From assembly GCF_006517535.1 (NCBI RefSeq), contig NZ_VHQH01000039.1, positions 210,801 through 274,800 on the forward strand: a stretch of DNA of 64,000 nt. Direction: 5' to 3'. Below are positions 1 to 9,698 of this stretch, piece by piece (position 1 is the stretch's first letter; each line of letters opens with the position of its first letter). The DNA comes from Schumannella sp. 10F1B-5-1. GTDB taxonomy: Bacteria; Actinomycetota; Actinomycetes; Actinomycetales; Microbacteriaceae. Position numbers and translations under genes: made by a program. Below the pieces are notes generated by a model, which was not told the origin of the DNA, searched no databases, and was given only the letters and a program-made list of their open reading frames with translations.

Positions 1-93
1 GACCCTCCCGCGGATCCGCCGTTCCACTCGGTGCCGTCCGACGCCGTGTTCCCCGACCCGCCGACCGCCGACGAGAGGCATCCCGCACCGTGA
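1..93 (+). CDS. C-terminal tail of an upstream gene, probably a sensor histidine kinase (partial)
   Basis: The first frame is open from base 1 and ends at TGA 91-93, giving 30 residues rich in Pro and Asp. The stop overlaps the GTG start of the response regulator as GTGA, the usual coupling of a kinase with its regulator in this kind of operon; the second system in this window has the same overlap. No domain lies in the visible part. The kinase assignment is inference from the neighbour only. Confidence 0.55.
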   Translation, partial: DPPADPPFHSVPSDAVFPDPPTADERHPAP

Positions 94-755
94 CCGACCG
101 CATCCGCGTCGCCCTGGTCGACGACCAGGCCCTGTTCCGCACCGGCATCCGGATGCTGGTCAGCTCCCAGCCCGACCTCGAGTTCGTCGGCGAGGCCGGC
201 GACGGCGTGGAGGGGATCGCCCTCGCGGGCTCGACGCGACCCGACGTGATCCTCATGGACATCCGGATGCCCGTGCTCGACGGCATCGACGCGACCCAGC
301 GGATCGTGGCCGCCCGGGCCGCCGGCGCCGAGAGCCCCCGCATCCTCGTGCTGACCACCTTCGACCTCGACGAGGCCGCCGCACGGGCGATCCGCGCGGG
401 GGCGAGCGGCTTCGTGCTGAAGGACGCGGACCCGGAGTTCCTGCTCGCCGCGATCCGCACCGTGCACGCCGGCACCTCGGTCATCGCGGCGTCGGCGACG
501 CGCGAGCTCTTCCAGCAGTTCGGCTCGCGCAGCGCCGGCTCGACGCCGCCGCCCGAGTTCGGCGGCCTGACGCAGCGCGAGCGCGAGATCTTCCTGCTCG
601 CGGCCGCCGGGCGCAGCAACAGCGAGATCGCCACCGAGGAGTTCGTCAGCGAGGCGACCGTCAAGACGCACATCAGCCGCATCCTCGCCAAGCTCGGCCT
701 GCGCGATCGCGTGCAGCTCGTCGTCTACGCCTACGAGAACCGGCTGATCGACTGA
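90..755 (+). CDS. LuxR/NarL-family response regulator
   Basis: A 221-residue two-domain regulator. The receiver domain (about residues 5-120) has the acidic pair in LVDDQ, the phospho-acceptor Asp57 in LMDIRMP, the switch Thr in LTTFD and the Lys of VLKDA. A LuxR-type helix-turn-helix follows at about 155-215 (LTQREREIFLLAAAG, then SEATVKTHISRILAKL). The GTG start at 90 overlaps the stop of the preceding gene, so it is probably translated with its kinase. It lies directly upstream of an ABC exporter whose promoter carries a palindrome (800-815), so that exporter is the likely target. The signal sensed is unknown. Confidence 0.95.
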   Translation: MTDRIRVALVDDQALFRTGIRMLVSSQPDLEFVGEAGDGVEGIALAGSTRPDVILMDIRMPVLDGIDATQRIVAARAAGAESPRILVLTTFDLDEAAARAIRAGASGFVLKDADPEFLLAAIRTVHAGTSVIAASATRELFQQFGSRSAGSTPPPEFGGLTQREREIFLLAAAGRSNSEIATEEFVSEATVKTHISRILAKLGLRDRVQLVVYAYENRLID

Positions 756-799
756 GCCCCGGGGCCCGGGAACTCGCGCGACTCGCGGGGGAGCCACGA

Positions 800-815
800 T
801 CATCCCGTCGGATGA
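800..815. promoter_or_regulatory. Palindromic operator candidate before the ABC exporter
   Basis: TCATCC-CGTC-GGATGA is a perfect 6-base inverted repeat. It ends exactly 44 bases before the proposed -10 box at 860, so its centre is about -65 from the start. The same spacing and a matching consensus (TNNTCNCGNNGGANNA) recur at 36845-36860 and 39110-39125. This geometry fits activation by a LuxR-type regulator; the binding protein is inferred to be the regulator at 90-755. Confidence 0.6.
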
Positions 816-859
816 CGAGGCACCTCCCGAGGTCCGACGCGCCGACTCCGCGGCCTTCG

Positions 860-865
860 TAGCGT
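860..865 (+). promoter_or_regulatory. -10 box of a leaderless promoter
   Basis: TAGCGT stands 7 bases before ATG 873, so transcription should begin at or next to the start codon. No good -35 hexamer is present, which fits an activator-dependent promoter. There is no convincing Shine-Dalgarno sequence. Confidence 0.6.
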
Positions 866-872
866 CGAAGAC

Positions 873-1634
873 ATGGAGATCACGACCACCGACATGGGCC
901 TCGTCGCCCGGGTGCAGAACCTGACCAAGAGCTACGGGCGGGCCGCCGGAGAGGTGGTCGCGCTGCGCGACGTGACGCTCGGCATCCGCCGCGGCGAGTT
1001 CACCGCGATCATGGGGCCGAGCGGCTCGGGCAAGTCGACGCTCATGCACATCATGGCGGGCCTCGACTCGCCCACGGGCGGCCGCGTCTGGCTCGGCGAC
1101 GCCGAGATGGGCGCGATGGGCGACAGCCAGCTGACGCTGCTGCGCCGCCGTCGTGTCGGCTTCGTCTTCCAGTCGTTCAACCTGGTGCCGACGCTCGATG
1201 TCGCGGGCAACATCCTGCTGCCCTTCGAGCTCGACGGGCGCCGCCCGACCGACCAGGAGCAGGCCTGGATCGCCCAGCTGCAGCAGGCGCTCGGCCTCGA
1301 GTCACGGCTGCGTCACCGACCGCACGAGCTCTCGGGCGGGCAGCAGCAGCGCGTCGCGATCGCGCGCGCGCTCGCGACCCGCCCCGAGCTGGTCTTCGCC
1401 GACGAGCCGACCGGCAACCTCGACTCCCGCACCGGGCGAGAGGTGCTGGGCCTGCTGTCCACCGCGAGCCGCGAGTACGGCCAGTCGATCGCGATGGTCA
1501 CCCACGACCCCGTCGCGGCGAGCTACGCCGACCGCATCCTGTTCCTCGCCGACGGCATCGTCGTCGACGACCGACCCCGCCAGAGCGCCGAGGAGATCTC
1601 GCGCACCATGCTCGCCATGGAGAGTGCGGCGTGA
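873..1634 (+). CDS. ABC transporter ATP-binding protein, MacB/LolD type
   Basis: A 253-residue ATPase of the family that pairs with FtsX-like permeases. Visible motifs are Walker A (GPSGSGKST, about residue 49), the Q-loop ([10 protein letters not shown]), the signature [15 protein letters not shown], Walker B with [14 protein letters not shown] and the switch His in MVTHD. It should energise a lipid, peptide or drug efflux or resistance transporter with the permease at 1631, whose GTG start overlaps this stop codon. Regulation by the upstream response regulator is inferred from adjacency and the palindrome at 800. Confidence 0.95.
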   Translation: MEITTTDMGLVARVQNLTKSYGRAAGEVVALRDVTLGIRRGEFTAIMGPSGSGKSTLMHIMAGLDSPTGGRVWLGDAEMGAMGDSQLTLLRRRRVGFVFQSFNLVPTLDVAGNILLPFELDGRRPTDQEQAWIAQLQQALGLESRLRHRPHELSGGQQQRVAIARALATRPELVFADEPTGNLDSRTGREVLGLLSTASREYGQSIAMVTHDPVAASYADRILFLADGIVVDDRPRQSAEEISRTMLAMESAA

Positions 1635-3034
1635 GCCGGCTCAGCGGGCACGGCTCGAGCATCACGGTCGCCACGCTCAGCGCGGCCTTCGGCGTCGCGC
1701 TGCTGCAGGTCACCGGATTCCTCGGCGCACTGGTCTCGCAGGATCCCGCCGCCGGGCGCAGCGGGTCGACCCTGCCGCTCATGCTCTCGATCCTCGCCCT
1801 CGTGTTCATCGCCATCTCGATCTACGTCGGCGCGATCGTCACCGCGAACACCTTCTCGACGATCGTCGCCGGGCGGGCGCGCACGATCGCGCTGCTGCGT
1901 CTCATCGGCGACAGCGCCGCGTCGCAGCGCCGGGCGATCGCCCGCGAAGGCCTGCTCGTCGGGATCATCGGAGCGGCGCTCGGCGTCGTCATCGGCACCG
2001 GCTTCGCGATCGCGCTCGATCGGGTCGCGGTCGCGACCGACACGATCCCCGACATCGACTACAGCGCCGGCTGGCTCAACCCGGCGGTGCTCATCCCGCT
2101 CGTCGCCGTCGTGCTCACCACCTGGGCCGCATCCTGGATCGGGTCGCGACGCGTGCTCACGGTCACGCCGCTGCAGGCCATCGGCGGGGCGCAGGAGGCG
2201 GGGCGCGAGGAGCTCGTGCGTCGCCCGGCGCGCACGGTCGTGGCGATCGTGCTGTTCGCACTCGGAACCGGCATCTTGTTGCTCGGCGTCGCGGTCGGAC
2301 TCGTCAGCCCGTTCGGCGTGCTGATCGGGATCTTCGGCGGCATCCTCTCGTTCAGCGGACTCATCGCGGGCGCGCACCTCGTCATGCCGCCGGCGCTGCG
2401 CGTCGTCGGCCGGCTGTTCGGCTCGGCGCCGACCGCCCGACTCGCCGCGGAGAACGCCCTGCGCTACCCCGAGCGCAGCTCGCGCACGACGATCGGCGTC
2501 GTCATCGGCGTGACCCTGATCACGATGTTCGGGGTCGCGATCGCGAGCTTCTCGGACATGATCCACGCGGCCCAGTCGGCGAGCCCGGAGGTCTACGCCG
2601 GCACCGACACCGTGCTGACGGCGATCCAGGCGGTCTTCTCGGTGCTCGTCGGCTTCAGCGCGCTCATCGCGGCCGTCGGACTCGTGAACAACCTGTCGCT
2701 CTGCGTCGTGCAGCGCACCCGCGAGCTGGGGCTTCTGCGGGCGCTCGGGTTCAGCGTGCGCCAGCTGCGCACCATGATCACGGTCGAGAGCGCGCAGCTC
2801 ACCGCCACCGCGGTGCTGGTCGGGCTCGTGCTCGGCGCGTTCTACGGCTGGTGCGGCGCGCAGTCGCTGCTCGGCAGCATCAACGGCTCGCCCGGCATCA
2901 TCGTCCCCGACATCCCGTGGGTGCTGCTCGGCGTGATCGTGGTCGCCGCCGCCGCGCTGACCTGGGTCGCGTCCCTCGCCCCGGCCCGCCGCGCGACCCG
3001 CGTCGCCCCGGTCACCGCCCTCGCGGTCGACTGA
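1631..3034 (+). CDS. FtsX-like ABC transporter permease
   Basis: A 467-residue integral membrane protein that starts at GTG overlapping the ATPase stop (GTGA). Hydrophobic segments occur near residues 15-35, 48-70, 110-130, 150-170, 205-255, 335-360, 385-410 and 435-455. This is a duplicated FtsX layout with the typical ARTIALLRLIG and TRELGLLRALG coupling stretches, each followed by hydrophobic helices. It forms the membrane part of the exporter with the ATPase at 873. No large extracellular MacB core domain is seen. The substrate is unknown. Confidence 0.92.
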   Translation: MSRLSGHGSSITVATLSAAFGVALLQVTGFLGALVSQDPAAGRSGSTLPLMLSILALVFIAISIYVGAIVTANTFSTIVAGRARTIALLRLIGDSAASQRRAIAREGLLVGIIGAALGVVIGTGFAIALDRVAVATDTIPDIDYSAGWLNPAVLIPLVAVVLTTWAASWIGSRRVLTVTPLQAIGGAQEAGREELVRRPARTVVAIVLFALGTGILLLGVAVGLVSPFGVLIGIFGGILSFSGLIAGAHLVMPPALRVVGRLFGSAPTARLAAENALRYPERSSRTTIGVVIGVTLITMFGVAIASFSDMIHAAQSASPEVYAGTDTVLTAIQAVFSVLVGFSALIAAVGLVNNLSLCVVQRTRELGLLRALGFSVRQLRTMITVESAQLTATAVLVGLVLGAFYGWCGAQSLLGSINGSPGIIVPDIPWVLLGVIVVAAAALTWVASLAPARRATRVAPVTALAVD

Positions 3035-3074
3035 CCCCGGGCCGTCCAGCCCGGGTGCCGCCCGCCCGGGGCCC

Positions 3075-3163
3075 TGTCGGAAACTCAGGCGTTGCGCATC
3101 CCGCCCCGCATCAGGGCTGGGATGCGCGGCATCCCGCTGTGGGCAACGCCTGAGTTTCCGACA
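3075..3163. repeat. Inverted-repeat element, copy 1
   Basis: The left arm TGTCGGAAACTCAGGCGTTG (3075-3094) and its exact reverse complement (3144-3163) flank a 49-base core; total 89. It lies 40 bases after the permease stop and before the leuA leader promoter. The core contains its own CGCATCCC/GGGATGCG inverted repeat but is not shared with other copies. The GGGC that usually follows the right arm is here, in complement, before the left arm, so this copy may be in the opposite orientation. Confidence 0.95.
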
Positions 3164-3198
3164 CCGAGCCTCACGGACGGGGCCCCGCGGAACGGTGG

Positions 3199-3204
3199 TA
3201 GCCT
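3199..3204 (+). promoter_or_regulatory. -10 box of the leuA leader transcript
   Basis: TAGCCT stands 6 bases before GTG 3211, the start of the leader peptide, so the transcript should be leaderless and the peptide translated from its 5' end. No clear -35 is present. Confidence 0.6.
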
Positions 3205-3210
3205 CGGTCC

Positions 3211-3255
3211 GTGCTCTTCGGCCTGCTTCTTCTTAGCTGCCGCGACGAGGCCTAG
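3211..3255 (+). CDS. leuA leader peptide
   Basis: A 14-codon frame starting at GTG and ending at TAG encodes VLFGLLLLSCRDEA. It has four Leu codons in a row (CTG CTT CTT CTT), and CTT is rare in this genome. Starved ribosomes would stall at this run and change folding of the downstream stem (3240-3279). Leader-peptide control of leuA is known in actinobacteria; here it is recognised from the Leu run, the position and the overlapping stem. The frame was read by hand because it is very short. Confidence 0.8.
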   Translation: MLFGLLLLSCRDEA

Positions 3256-3279
3256 ATCCAACGGCCTCCCTCGTCGCGG
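3240..3279 (+). promoter_or_regulatory. leuA attenuator stem
   Basis: CCGCGACGAGG (3240-3250) pairs perfectly with CCTCGTCGCGG (3269-3279). The 5' half lies inside the last codons of the leader peptide, so ribosome position on the Leu run would decide whether the stem forms. No T-rich tract follows, so it may act by Rho-type termination or by affecting leuA translation instead of classical termination. An RBS-like AGGAG lies at 3314-3318 before leuA. Confidence 0.65.
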
Positions 3280-3329
3280 AGTCTGTCGTCGGCTGTTTCC
3301 GTCCATCCCTCACAGGAGAGACCAGCTAG

Positions 3330-5093
<1,764 letters not shown>

Positions 5094-5133
5094 CCCGTCA
5101 CCCGGCCCGCCGGCCCGTCGCATCCGCCGCGGG

Positions 5134-5222
5134 TGTCGGAAACTCAGGCGTTGGCGTCGTCGAGCGGTGCGGTCTCGTGCAGCCCTCGACGCGCGCCGCA
5201 CTCAACGCCTGAGTTTCCGACA
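5134..5222. repeat. Inverted-repeat element, copy 2
   Basis: Both 20-base arms (5134-5153 and 5203-5222) match the consensus perfectly around an unrelated 49-base core. It lies 40 bases after the leuA stop, between convergent genes, where a bidirectional terminator would be expected. The right arm is followed by GGGC, as in copies 6, 9 and 11. Confidence 0.95.
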
Positions 5223-5273
5223 GGGCACGCCGACGTCGGCCGACTTGAGCAGGTCTGCGGCCGACGCGCCCGC

Positions 5274-5960
5274 TCAGTCGTCCGATGACGGCTCGGCGGA
5301 ACGAACGGAGCGGCGCCAGGCGAACCGCCAGGCGAGCGCTCTCTGCTCGGGGAGCGTCCACGAGAACAGCACCGCGAGCACCCTGATCACGACCGTGATC
5401 GCGACGCACACCGTCGCGGCGGTCGCGATCGGCGCGCCGAGGGCGACGAGTCCGACGAGGCTCGTCGCCCCGGCGATCGCCGCGATGGCGTAGAGCGAGC
5501 TGACGTGCATGAGCGCGATCGGCAGGTTGAGCAGCAGATCGCGCAGCACAGAGCCGCCGACCGCGGTGAGCGCGCCGAGGAAGACGGCCGGCACCGGCTC
5601 GAGCCCGAGCGCGAGCGCCTTCGAGGTGCCGATCGCGCCGAACAGGCCGAGCGTCAGGGCGTCGAGCACGGTGATGAAGTGCCGCAAGCGGTGGAAGATC
5701 CGCTCGAGCAGCATCCCGAGCAGCGCGGCCCCCGTGGCGACGATCAGATGCCAGTTCGTCTGGAGCGCGGCCGGCACCTGGGCGAGCAGCACGTCGCGCA
5801 GGATTCCGCCGCCGAAGCCGGTCGCGATGCCGATGATCGCGACGCCGAGCAGGTCGAGGCGGCGGTCACGGAATCCGGCGGCGAACAGCGCCCCCTGCAG
5901 GCTGCCGATGCCGATCGACAGCAGGTCGGCCCACAGCGGGATGATGAACTGCTCGGTCAC
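5274..5960 (-). CDS. TRIC/UPF0126-family membrane channel protein
   Basis: A 228-residue protein with about seven hydrophobic helices in two related halves. Each half carries the family's glycine-rich motif: GFGGGILRDVLL in the first and GGSVLRDLLL in the second. Bacterial members form trimeric channels for monovalent cations in the inner membrane; its role here is not known. The GTG at 5960 (VTEQFIIPLW) is chosen because the frame upstream is hydrophilic, out of character and overlaps the divergent RNase H promoter. The C-terminal tail is basic, then acidic (SSDD). Confidence 0.88.
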   Translation of the reverse strand: MTEQFIIPLWADLLSIGIGSLQGALFAAGFRDRRLDLLGVAIIGIATGFGGGILRDVLLAQVPAALQTNWHLIVATGAALLGMLLERIFHRLRHFITVLDALTLGLFGAIGTSKALALGLEPVPAVFLGALTAVGGSVLRDLLLNLPIALMHVSSLYAIAAIAGATSLVGLVALGAPIATAATVCVAITVVIRVLAVLFSWTLPEQRALAWRFAWRRSVRSAEPSSDD

Positions 5961-6051
5961 CGGGCAAGTCTGACGCGGGGTCGGTCGGGAGCGTCGTCGG
6001 CGCGCCCTACAGTGGATGCGCGGGGCCGCGCGGCGTCGCGGAGGGAGCCCC

Positions 6052-6786
6052 ATGACGATCACCGCCGCCGCCGACGGATCCGCTCTGGGCAACCCCGGAC
6101 CGGCGGGCTGGGCATGGTTCGTCGACGAGCAGAACTGGGCTGCGGGGGGCTGGCCGCACGCGACCAACAACCGCGGCGAGCTGCAGGCGGTGCTCGAGCT
6201 GTTCCGCGCCACCGCGCACGTCGACGACGACCTGCTGGTGCTCTGCGACAGCCAGTACGCGATCAACTGCATCACCAAGTGGATGCCCGGCTGGAAGTCG
6301 AAGGGCTGGCGCAAGCGCGACGGCGCTCCCGTGCTCAACGTCGATCTTCTGCAGGAGCTCGACGAGGCGATCCGCGGCCGCCGCTACCGCTTCGAGTGGG
6401 TCAAGGGCCACGCCGGCCACGACCTGAACGAGGCCGCCGACGTGCGAGCGCGCGCGGTGGCGGAGTCGTACCGCAGCGGGGGAGCGGCGGATGCCGGACC
6501 AGGATTCGCGGGCGCCCCGGGCGGGGCTGCCTCGGCGGGCGCCTCCGCCTCGCCCGAGCCGGTCGTCGGCGGAACGGCCGCGACGACGGCGGACGCGCAT
6601 CCCCTCGATCTCGGCGACGACCCGGCCGACCGGGATCTGCCGGCCGAGACCGCGCTGTTCGACTTCGATGAGCCGACCGAGGTCGAGGTCGTGGTCCGCC
6701 TCGACCCCGACGAGCACCGCCGCCTCGTCGGACGCGCTCAGGACGAAGGCGTCTCGCCCGAGGAGCTGCTGCGCTCGCTCATCTGA
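6052..6786 (+). CDS. Ribonuclease H-like protein with a C-terminal extension
   Basis: A 244-residue protein. The first ~130 residues are an RNase HI fold: DGSALGNPGPAGWA (first catalytic Asp), Glu in NNRGELQAVLEL, Asp in LLVLCDSQYAI and the WVKGHAGHDLNEAAD region with the last Asp. RNase HI degrades RNA in RNA-DNA hybrids. After an Ala/Gly linker, the final ~35 residues (VVVRLDPDEHRRLV, then SPEELLRSLI) resemble a small ribbon-helix-helix-like unit; that reading is tentative. ATG 6052 is preferred over ATG 6016 because GAGGGAG lies 5-11 bases before it. A TACAGT -10 box lies at 6008-6013. Confidence 0.9.
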   Translation: MTITAAADGSALGNPGPAGWAWFVDEQNWAAGGWPHATNNRGELQAVLELFRATAHVDDDLLVLCDSQYAINCITKWMPGWKSKGWRKRDGAPVLNVDLLQELDEAIRGRRYRFEWVKGHAGHDLNEAADVRARAVAESYRSGGAADAGPGFAGAPGGAASAGASASPEPVVGGTAATTADAHPLDLGDDPADRDLPAETALFDFDEPTEVEVVVRLDPDEHRRLVGRAQDEGVSPEELLRSLI

Positions 6787-6832
6787 GCTGCGTGCAGCCC
6801 GCTCATCCGCGCGAGCGCTCGGCTGCGCGCGG

Positions 6833-7297
6833 TCAATGCGGCTTCTTGATGACGAAGTAGGAGCCGCGGATCGTGCCGGCGAGCTTCGACTTCTGGCGCG
6901 CGAACTTGAACGTCGAGGCCAGCTCCTCCGGCACCTCCATGCCGTCGGAGAGCTTGAACCCGACGGCGCGCTTGCCGGCGTCGTCGAGCGTGTACATGAC
7001 GTTGATCGACAAGCCGCTCTCGTAGAACACGTAGGCCATGCGGATGCCGTCGACCTCGAACTCGGTCGCCTCGAGCGGCGTCGAGGCGACCGACAGGTCC
7101 CTCTCCTCGGCGAGGATGTCGTGCACCCAGGCGATCGTGTCCGCGGCGTCGGCGGCCGGCACGACCGTGAACACGTGGTCGTACTTGTTCTTGAAGTAGC
7201 GCGCCTCGTTGGCGCGGAGGCCGGCGAGCGCATCGGCGACCGGAGACGACTCGAGCCCGACGGTGGAGACGTCGGCGAAATCGACGGCGTACGACAT
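6833..7297 (-). CDS. Conserved actinobacterial protein of unknown function
   Basis: A 154-residue soluble protein with no signal peptide or membrane segment. It alternates helices and strands, with stretches such as NEARYFKNKYDHVF and GLSINVMYTLDDAGKRAVGFKL, and ends in a basic tail. Homologues I recall are widespread in Actinobacteria, sometimes labelled as phage tail proteins, but nothing phage-like surrounds this gene and I do not assign that function. ATG 7297 follows a GAGAGGA ribosome site. It is convergent with the RNase H-like gene and divergent from recO. Confidence 0.8.
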   Translation of the reverse strand: MSYAVDFADVSTVGLESSPVADALAGLRANEARYFKNKYDHVFTVVPAADAADTIAWVHDILAEERDLSVASTPLEATEFEVDGIRMAYVFYESGLSINVMYTLDDAGKRAVGFKLSDGMEVPEELASTFKFARQKSKLAGTIRGSYFVIKKPH

Positions 7298-7438
7298 GGG
7301 TGGTCCTCTCGCGATGTCCGGGTCAGGGAAGCGGATGCGGATGCGGATGCGGCGCCGGGGAGCGCGGCCGCGCATCCGAACGGCCTGGACCGAGCGTAGA
7401 CCCGGGGTGGCATCCCGGCGCAGGTCGGAGGTGCGCGG

Positions 7439-7444
7439 CAGAAT
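7439..7444 (+). promoter_or_regulatory. -10 box deciding the recO start
   Basis: CAGAAT stands 6 bases before GTG 7451. The same hexamer and spacing occur before the Pol I-like gene at 52046. This favours GTG 7451 over GTG 7445. Confidence 0.5.
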
Positions 7445-7450
7445 GTGTCG

Positions 7451-8353
7451 GTGCCGACCTACCGTGACGACGTCGTGGTCCTGCGCACCCACAAGCTGGG
7501 TGAGGCGGACCGCATCGTCACGATGCTCAGCCGGCGTCACGGCAAGATCCGGGCGGTGGCGAAAGGCGTGCGGCGCACGGCATCTCGGTTCGGCTCGCGG
7601 CTGGAGCCGTTCATGGTCGCCGACGTTCAGTGCTACGAGGGCCGCAGCCTCGACATCGTGCAGCAGGCCGAGTCGATCGGCGCCTACGGGGCCGACATCG
7701 TCGGCGACTACGCGCGGTACACGGCGGCGACCGCGATGGTCGAGACCGCCGACCGGCTCACCGACCACGACGCCGGCCTGCAGCACTACCTGCTGCTCGT
7801 CGGCGCGCTGCGATCGCTGGCGCGCGGTGAGCACAGCCCCGCGCTCACGCTCGACTCGTACCTGCTGCGGGCGCTGTCGATCGCCGGCTGGGCGCCGAGC
7901 TTCGTCGACTGCGCCGTCACGGGCGCGTCGGGTCCGCACACGGCGTTCTCGCCGCAGCTCGGCGGAGTCGTCGCCGATGCGGTCGCGCCGCCCGGCACGC
8001 CGCGCCTCGACGTCGCGACCCTCAGTCTGCTCGGGGCGCTGCTCGCAGGCGACTGGGATGCGGCCGAGGACAGCGACGACCGCGCGCGCGGCCAGGCCTC
8101 GGGCGTCGTCGCCGCCTACGTGCAGTACCACCTGGAGCGCGGACTGCGCTCGATCGCGCACGTCGACCGCTCCGCGCATCCGACCGCCGTGGGCCGACGC
8201 CCGCAGTACTCAGGGGCGTCGACCTCGTCACCGGCGCCGACCGCGTCATCCGCCCCCTCAACCGCCGCACCGGGTGTCGGAAACTCAGGTGTTGCGACCG
8301 AGTCGACGCCCGAGAGCACGCCGACGGCGCTCGAACTCGACCACAACGCCTGA
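7451..8353 (+). CDS. recO: DNA repair protein RecO with an element-derived C-terminal tail
   Basis: RecO helps RecR load RecA on single-stranded DNA during RecF-pathway repair. The N-terminal OB fold is recognisable ([36 protein letters not shown]), followed by the helical domain. At 300 residues it is longer than the usual ~240-260. The last ~50 residues are low-complexity Ser/Ala/Pro/Thr and run through inverted-repeat copy 3, whose left arm encodes VGNSGV and whose right arm encodes NA and the TGA stop. The original stop was probably lost or displaced. GTG 7451 is chosen for family fit and the leaderless -10; GTG 7445 is the alternative. Confidence 0.92.
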   Translation: MPTYRDDVVVLRTHKLGEADRIVTMLSRRHGKIRAVAKGVRRTASRFGSRLEPFMVADVQCYEGRSLDIVQQAESIGAYGADIVGDYARYTAATAMVETADRLTDHDAGLQHYLLLVGALRSLARGEHSPALTLDSYLLRALSIAGWAPSFVDCAVTGASGPHTAFSPQLGGVVADAVAPPGTPRLDVATLSLLGALLAGDWDAAEDSDDRARGQASGVVAAYVQYHLERGLRSIAHVDRSAHPTAVGRRPQYSGASTSSPAPTASSAPSTAAPGVGNSGVATESTPESTPTALELDHNA

Positions 8354-8363
8354 GTTTCCGACA
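8275..8363. repeat. Inverted-repeat element, copy 3 (inside the recO 3' end)
   Basis: The left arm (8275-8294) has one mismatch (CAGGT for CAGGC); the right arm (8344-8363) is perfect; the core is 49 bases. The recO stop codon TGA is bases 8351-8353 of the right arm, so the element encodes the last ~26 residues of RecO. The uppS start follows 54 bases downstream. Confidence 0.93.
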
Positions 8364-8416
8364 GCAGCGCGGGCGTCGCGCCGCCGCGCAGACCGCGGCA
8401 TGGCACGATCGACACG

Positions 8417-9238
8417 ATGACCGATGCCTCGCGCTTCCTGCGCACCCACCGCGACGCCGTCGACTTCAAGCCCGTCGACTGGACGGGCCTGTACCCGCCG
8501 CGGATCCCGCGCGCCGCCGTGCCCGAGCACGTCGCCATCGTGATGGACGGCAACGGCCGCTGGGCCAACCGGCAGGGACTGACCCGCACGCAGGGCCATC
8601 AGGCCGGCGAGGCGGCGCTGCTCGACGTCGTCGCCGGGGCGATCCAGATCGGCGTCAAGCACCTCAGCGTCTACGCCTTCTCGACCGAGAATTGGAAGCG
8701 CAGCCCCGACGAGGTGCGCTTCCTCATGGGATTCAACCGCGACGTGCTGCACCGTCGGCGCGACCAGCTCAACGCCTGGGGCGTGCGCGTGCGCTGGGCC
8801 GGCCGCAAGCCGAAGCTGTGGCGCTCCGTCATCGACGAGCTGCAGTTCGCCGAGCGGCTCACCGCCGGCAACGACACGATGACGCTGACCATGTGCGTCA
8901 ACTACGGCGGGCGCACCGAGATCGCGGATGCGGTGCGCGCGATCGGCGCCGAGGTCGCGGCCGGTCGGCTGAATCCGGCGAAGATCACCGAGAAGACCAT
9001 CCAGCGGCACCTCTACACGCCCGATCTGCCCGATGTCGACCTGTTCGTGCGCAGCTCGGGGGAGCAGCGCACGAGCAACTTCCAGCTGTGGCAGTCGGCC
9101 TACGCCGAGATGGTGTTCCTCGACACGCTGTGGCCCGATTTCTCCCGCACCGAGCTGTGGCAGGCGGTCGAACTGTACGCGCGGCGCACGCGCCGCTTCG
9201 GCGGGGCGGTGGATGCGCCGGACTCCGTCGAGGGATGA
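8417..9238 (+). CDS. uppS: Isoprenyl transferase (polyprenyl diphosphate synthase)
   Basis: A 273-residue cis-prenyltransferase that extends a prenyl diphosphate with isopentenyl diphosphate to make the lipid carrier for cell wall synthesis. Family motifs are [13 protein letters not shown] with the catalytic Asp, the helix GHQAGEAAL, the segment [11 protein letters not shown] and the C-terminal [24 protein letters not shown]. The product chain length (C50 or C55) cannot be read from sequence. The adjoining recO-uppS order is common in Actinobacteria. CACGAT lies 7 bases before ATG 8417, so it may also be leaderless. Confidence 0.97.
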   Translation: MTDASRFLRTHRDAVDFKPVDWTGLYPPRIPRAAVPEHVAIVMDGNGRWANRQGLTRTQGHQAGEAALLDVVAGAIQIGVKHLSVYAFSTENWKRSPDEVRFLMGFNRDVLHRRRDQLNAWGVRVRWAGRKPKLWRSVIDELQFAERLTAGNDTMTLTMCVNYGGRTEIADAVRAIGAEVAAGRLNPAKITEKTIQRHLYTPDLPDVDLFVRSSGEQRTSNFQLWQSAYAEMVFLDTLWPDFSRTELWQAVELYARRTRRFGGAVDAPDSVEG

Positions 9239-9277
9239 CGCCGGCCCGATAGGCTGGCGTGAACCCGAGGAGTCATC

Positions 9278-9661
9278 GTGTCCCTGCAGCAGTACGGCGC
9301 CGCCGATCCCGTGCTCATCGTCATCGGCGACGTGCAGGTGACGCACAACTGGGTCGTCACGCCGACCGGAACGGTCCCGCTGCGCGGCACGAGCATCGTC
9401 GCGAACGACTACACCCGCGTCGAGCAGGCGACGCCGACGTGGGCGATCGTCGTCGCGATCGTCGGGTTCTTCGTGATCACGTTCTTCAGCCTGTTCTTCC
9501 TGCTCGCGAAAGAGCAGCGCGTCGTCGGCTCGGTGCAGGTCACCGTGCAGGCTCCGGGCTTCGTGCACGTCGTCATCCTGCCCGCGTCGCACGCGGGCGC
9601 CTCGGCGGATGTGCATGGTCGCGTGCACTACGCGCGGCAGCTCGCCGCGGCGCTCGGCTGA
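9278..9661 (+). CDS. Single-pass membrane protein of unknown function
   Basis: A 127-residue protein with one strong transmembrane helix at about residues 52-75 (ATPTWAIVVAIVGFFVITFF). It is flanked by an N-terminal ~50-residue soluble part (VGDVQVTHNWVVTPTG) and a C-terminal part rich in beta-branched residues. No enzyme motif is seen. GTG 9278 follows GAGGAG at 9267-9272, and a TAGGCT -10 box lies at 9250-9255. It is convergent with the kinase-like gene at 9699. Confidence 0.8.
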   Translation: MSLQQYGAADPVLIVIGDVQVTHNWVVTPTGTVPLRGTSIVANDYTRVEQATPTWAIVVAIVGFFVITFFSLFFLLAKEQRVVGSVQVTVQAPGFVHVVILPASHAGASADVHGRVHYARQLAAALG

Positions 9662-9698
9662 ATCCGGCGCGGCGCGGCGGGCATCGACGCGGCAGGCC

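Noticed and set aside
3075-3163. Calling each repeat an ordinary intrinsic terminator
   Set aside because: A 49-base loop and absence of a T tract do not fit; conserved arm sequence also exceeds what a stem requires. A termination effect remains possible and is listed as a finding.
6833-7297. Phage tail protein label for this small gene, suggesting a prophage
   Set aside because: No integrase, capsid, terminase or attachment site is nearby and base composition is like the neighbours.
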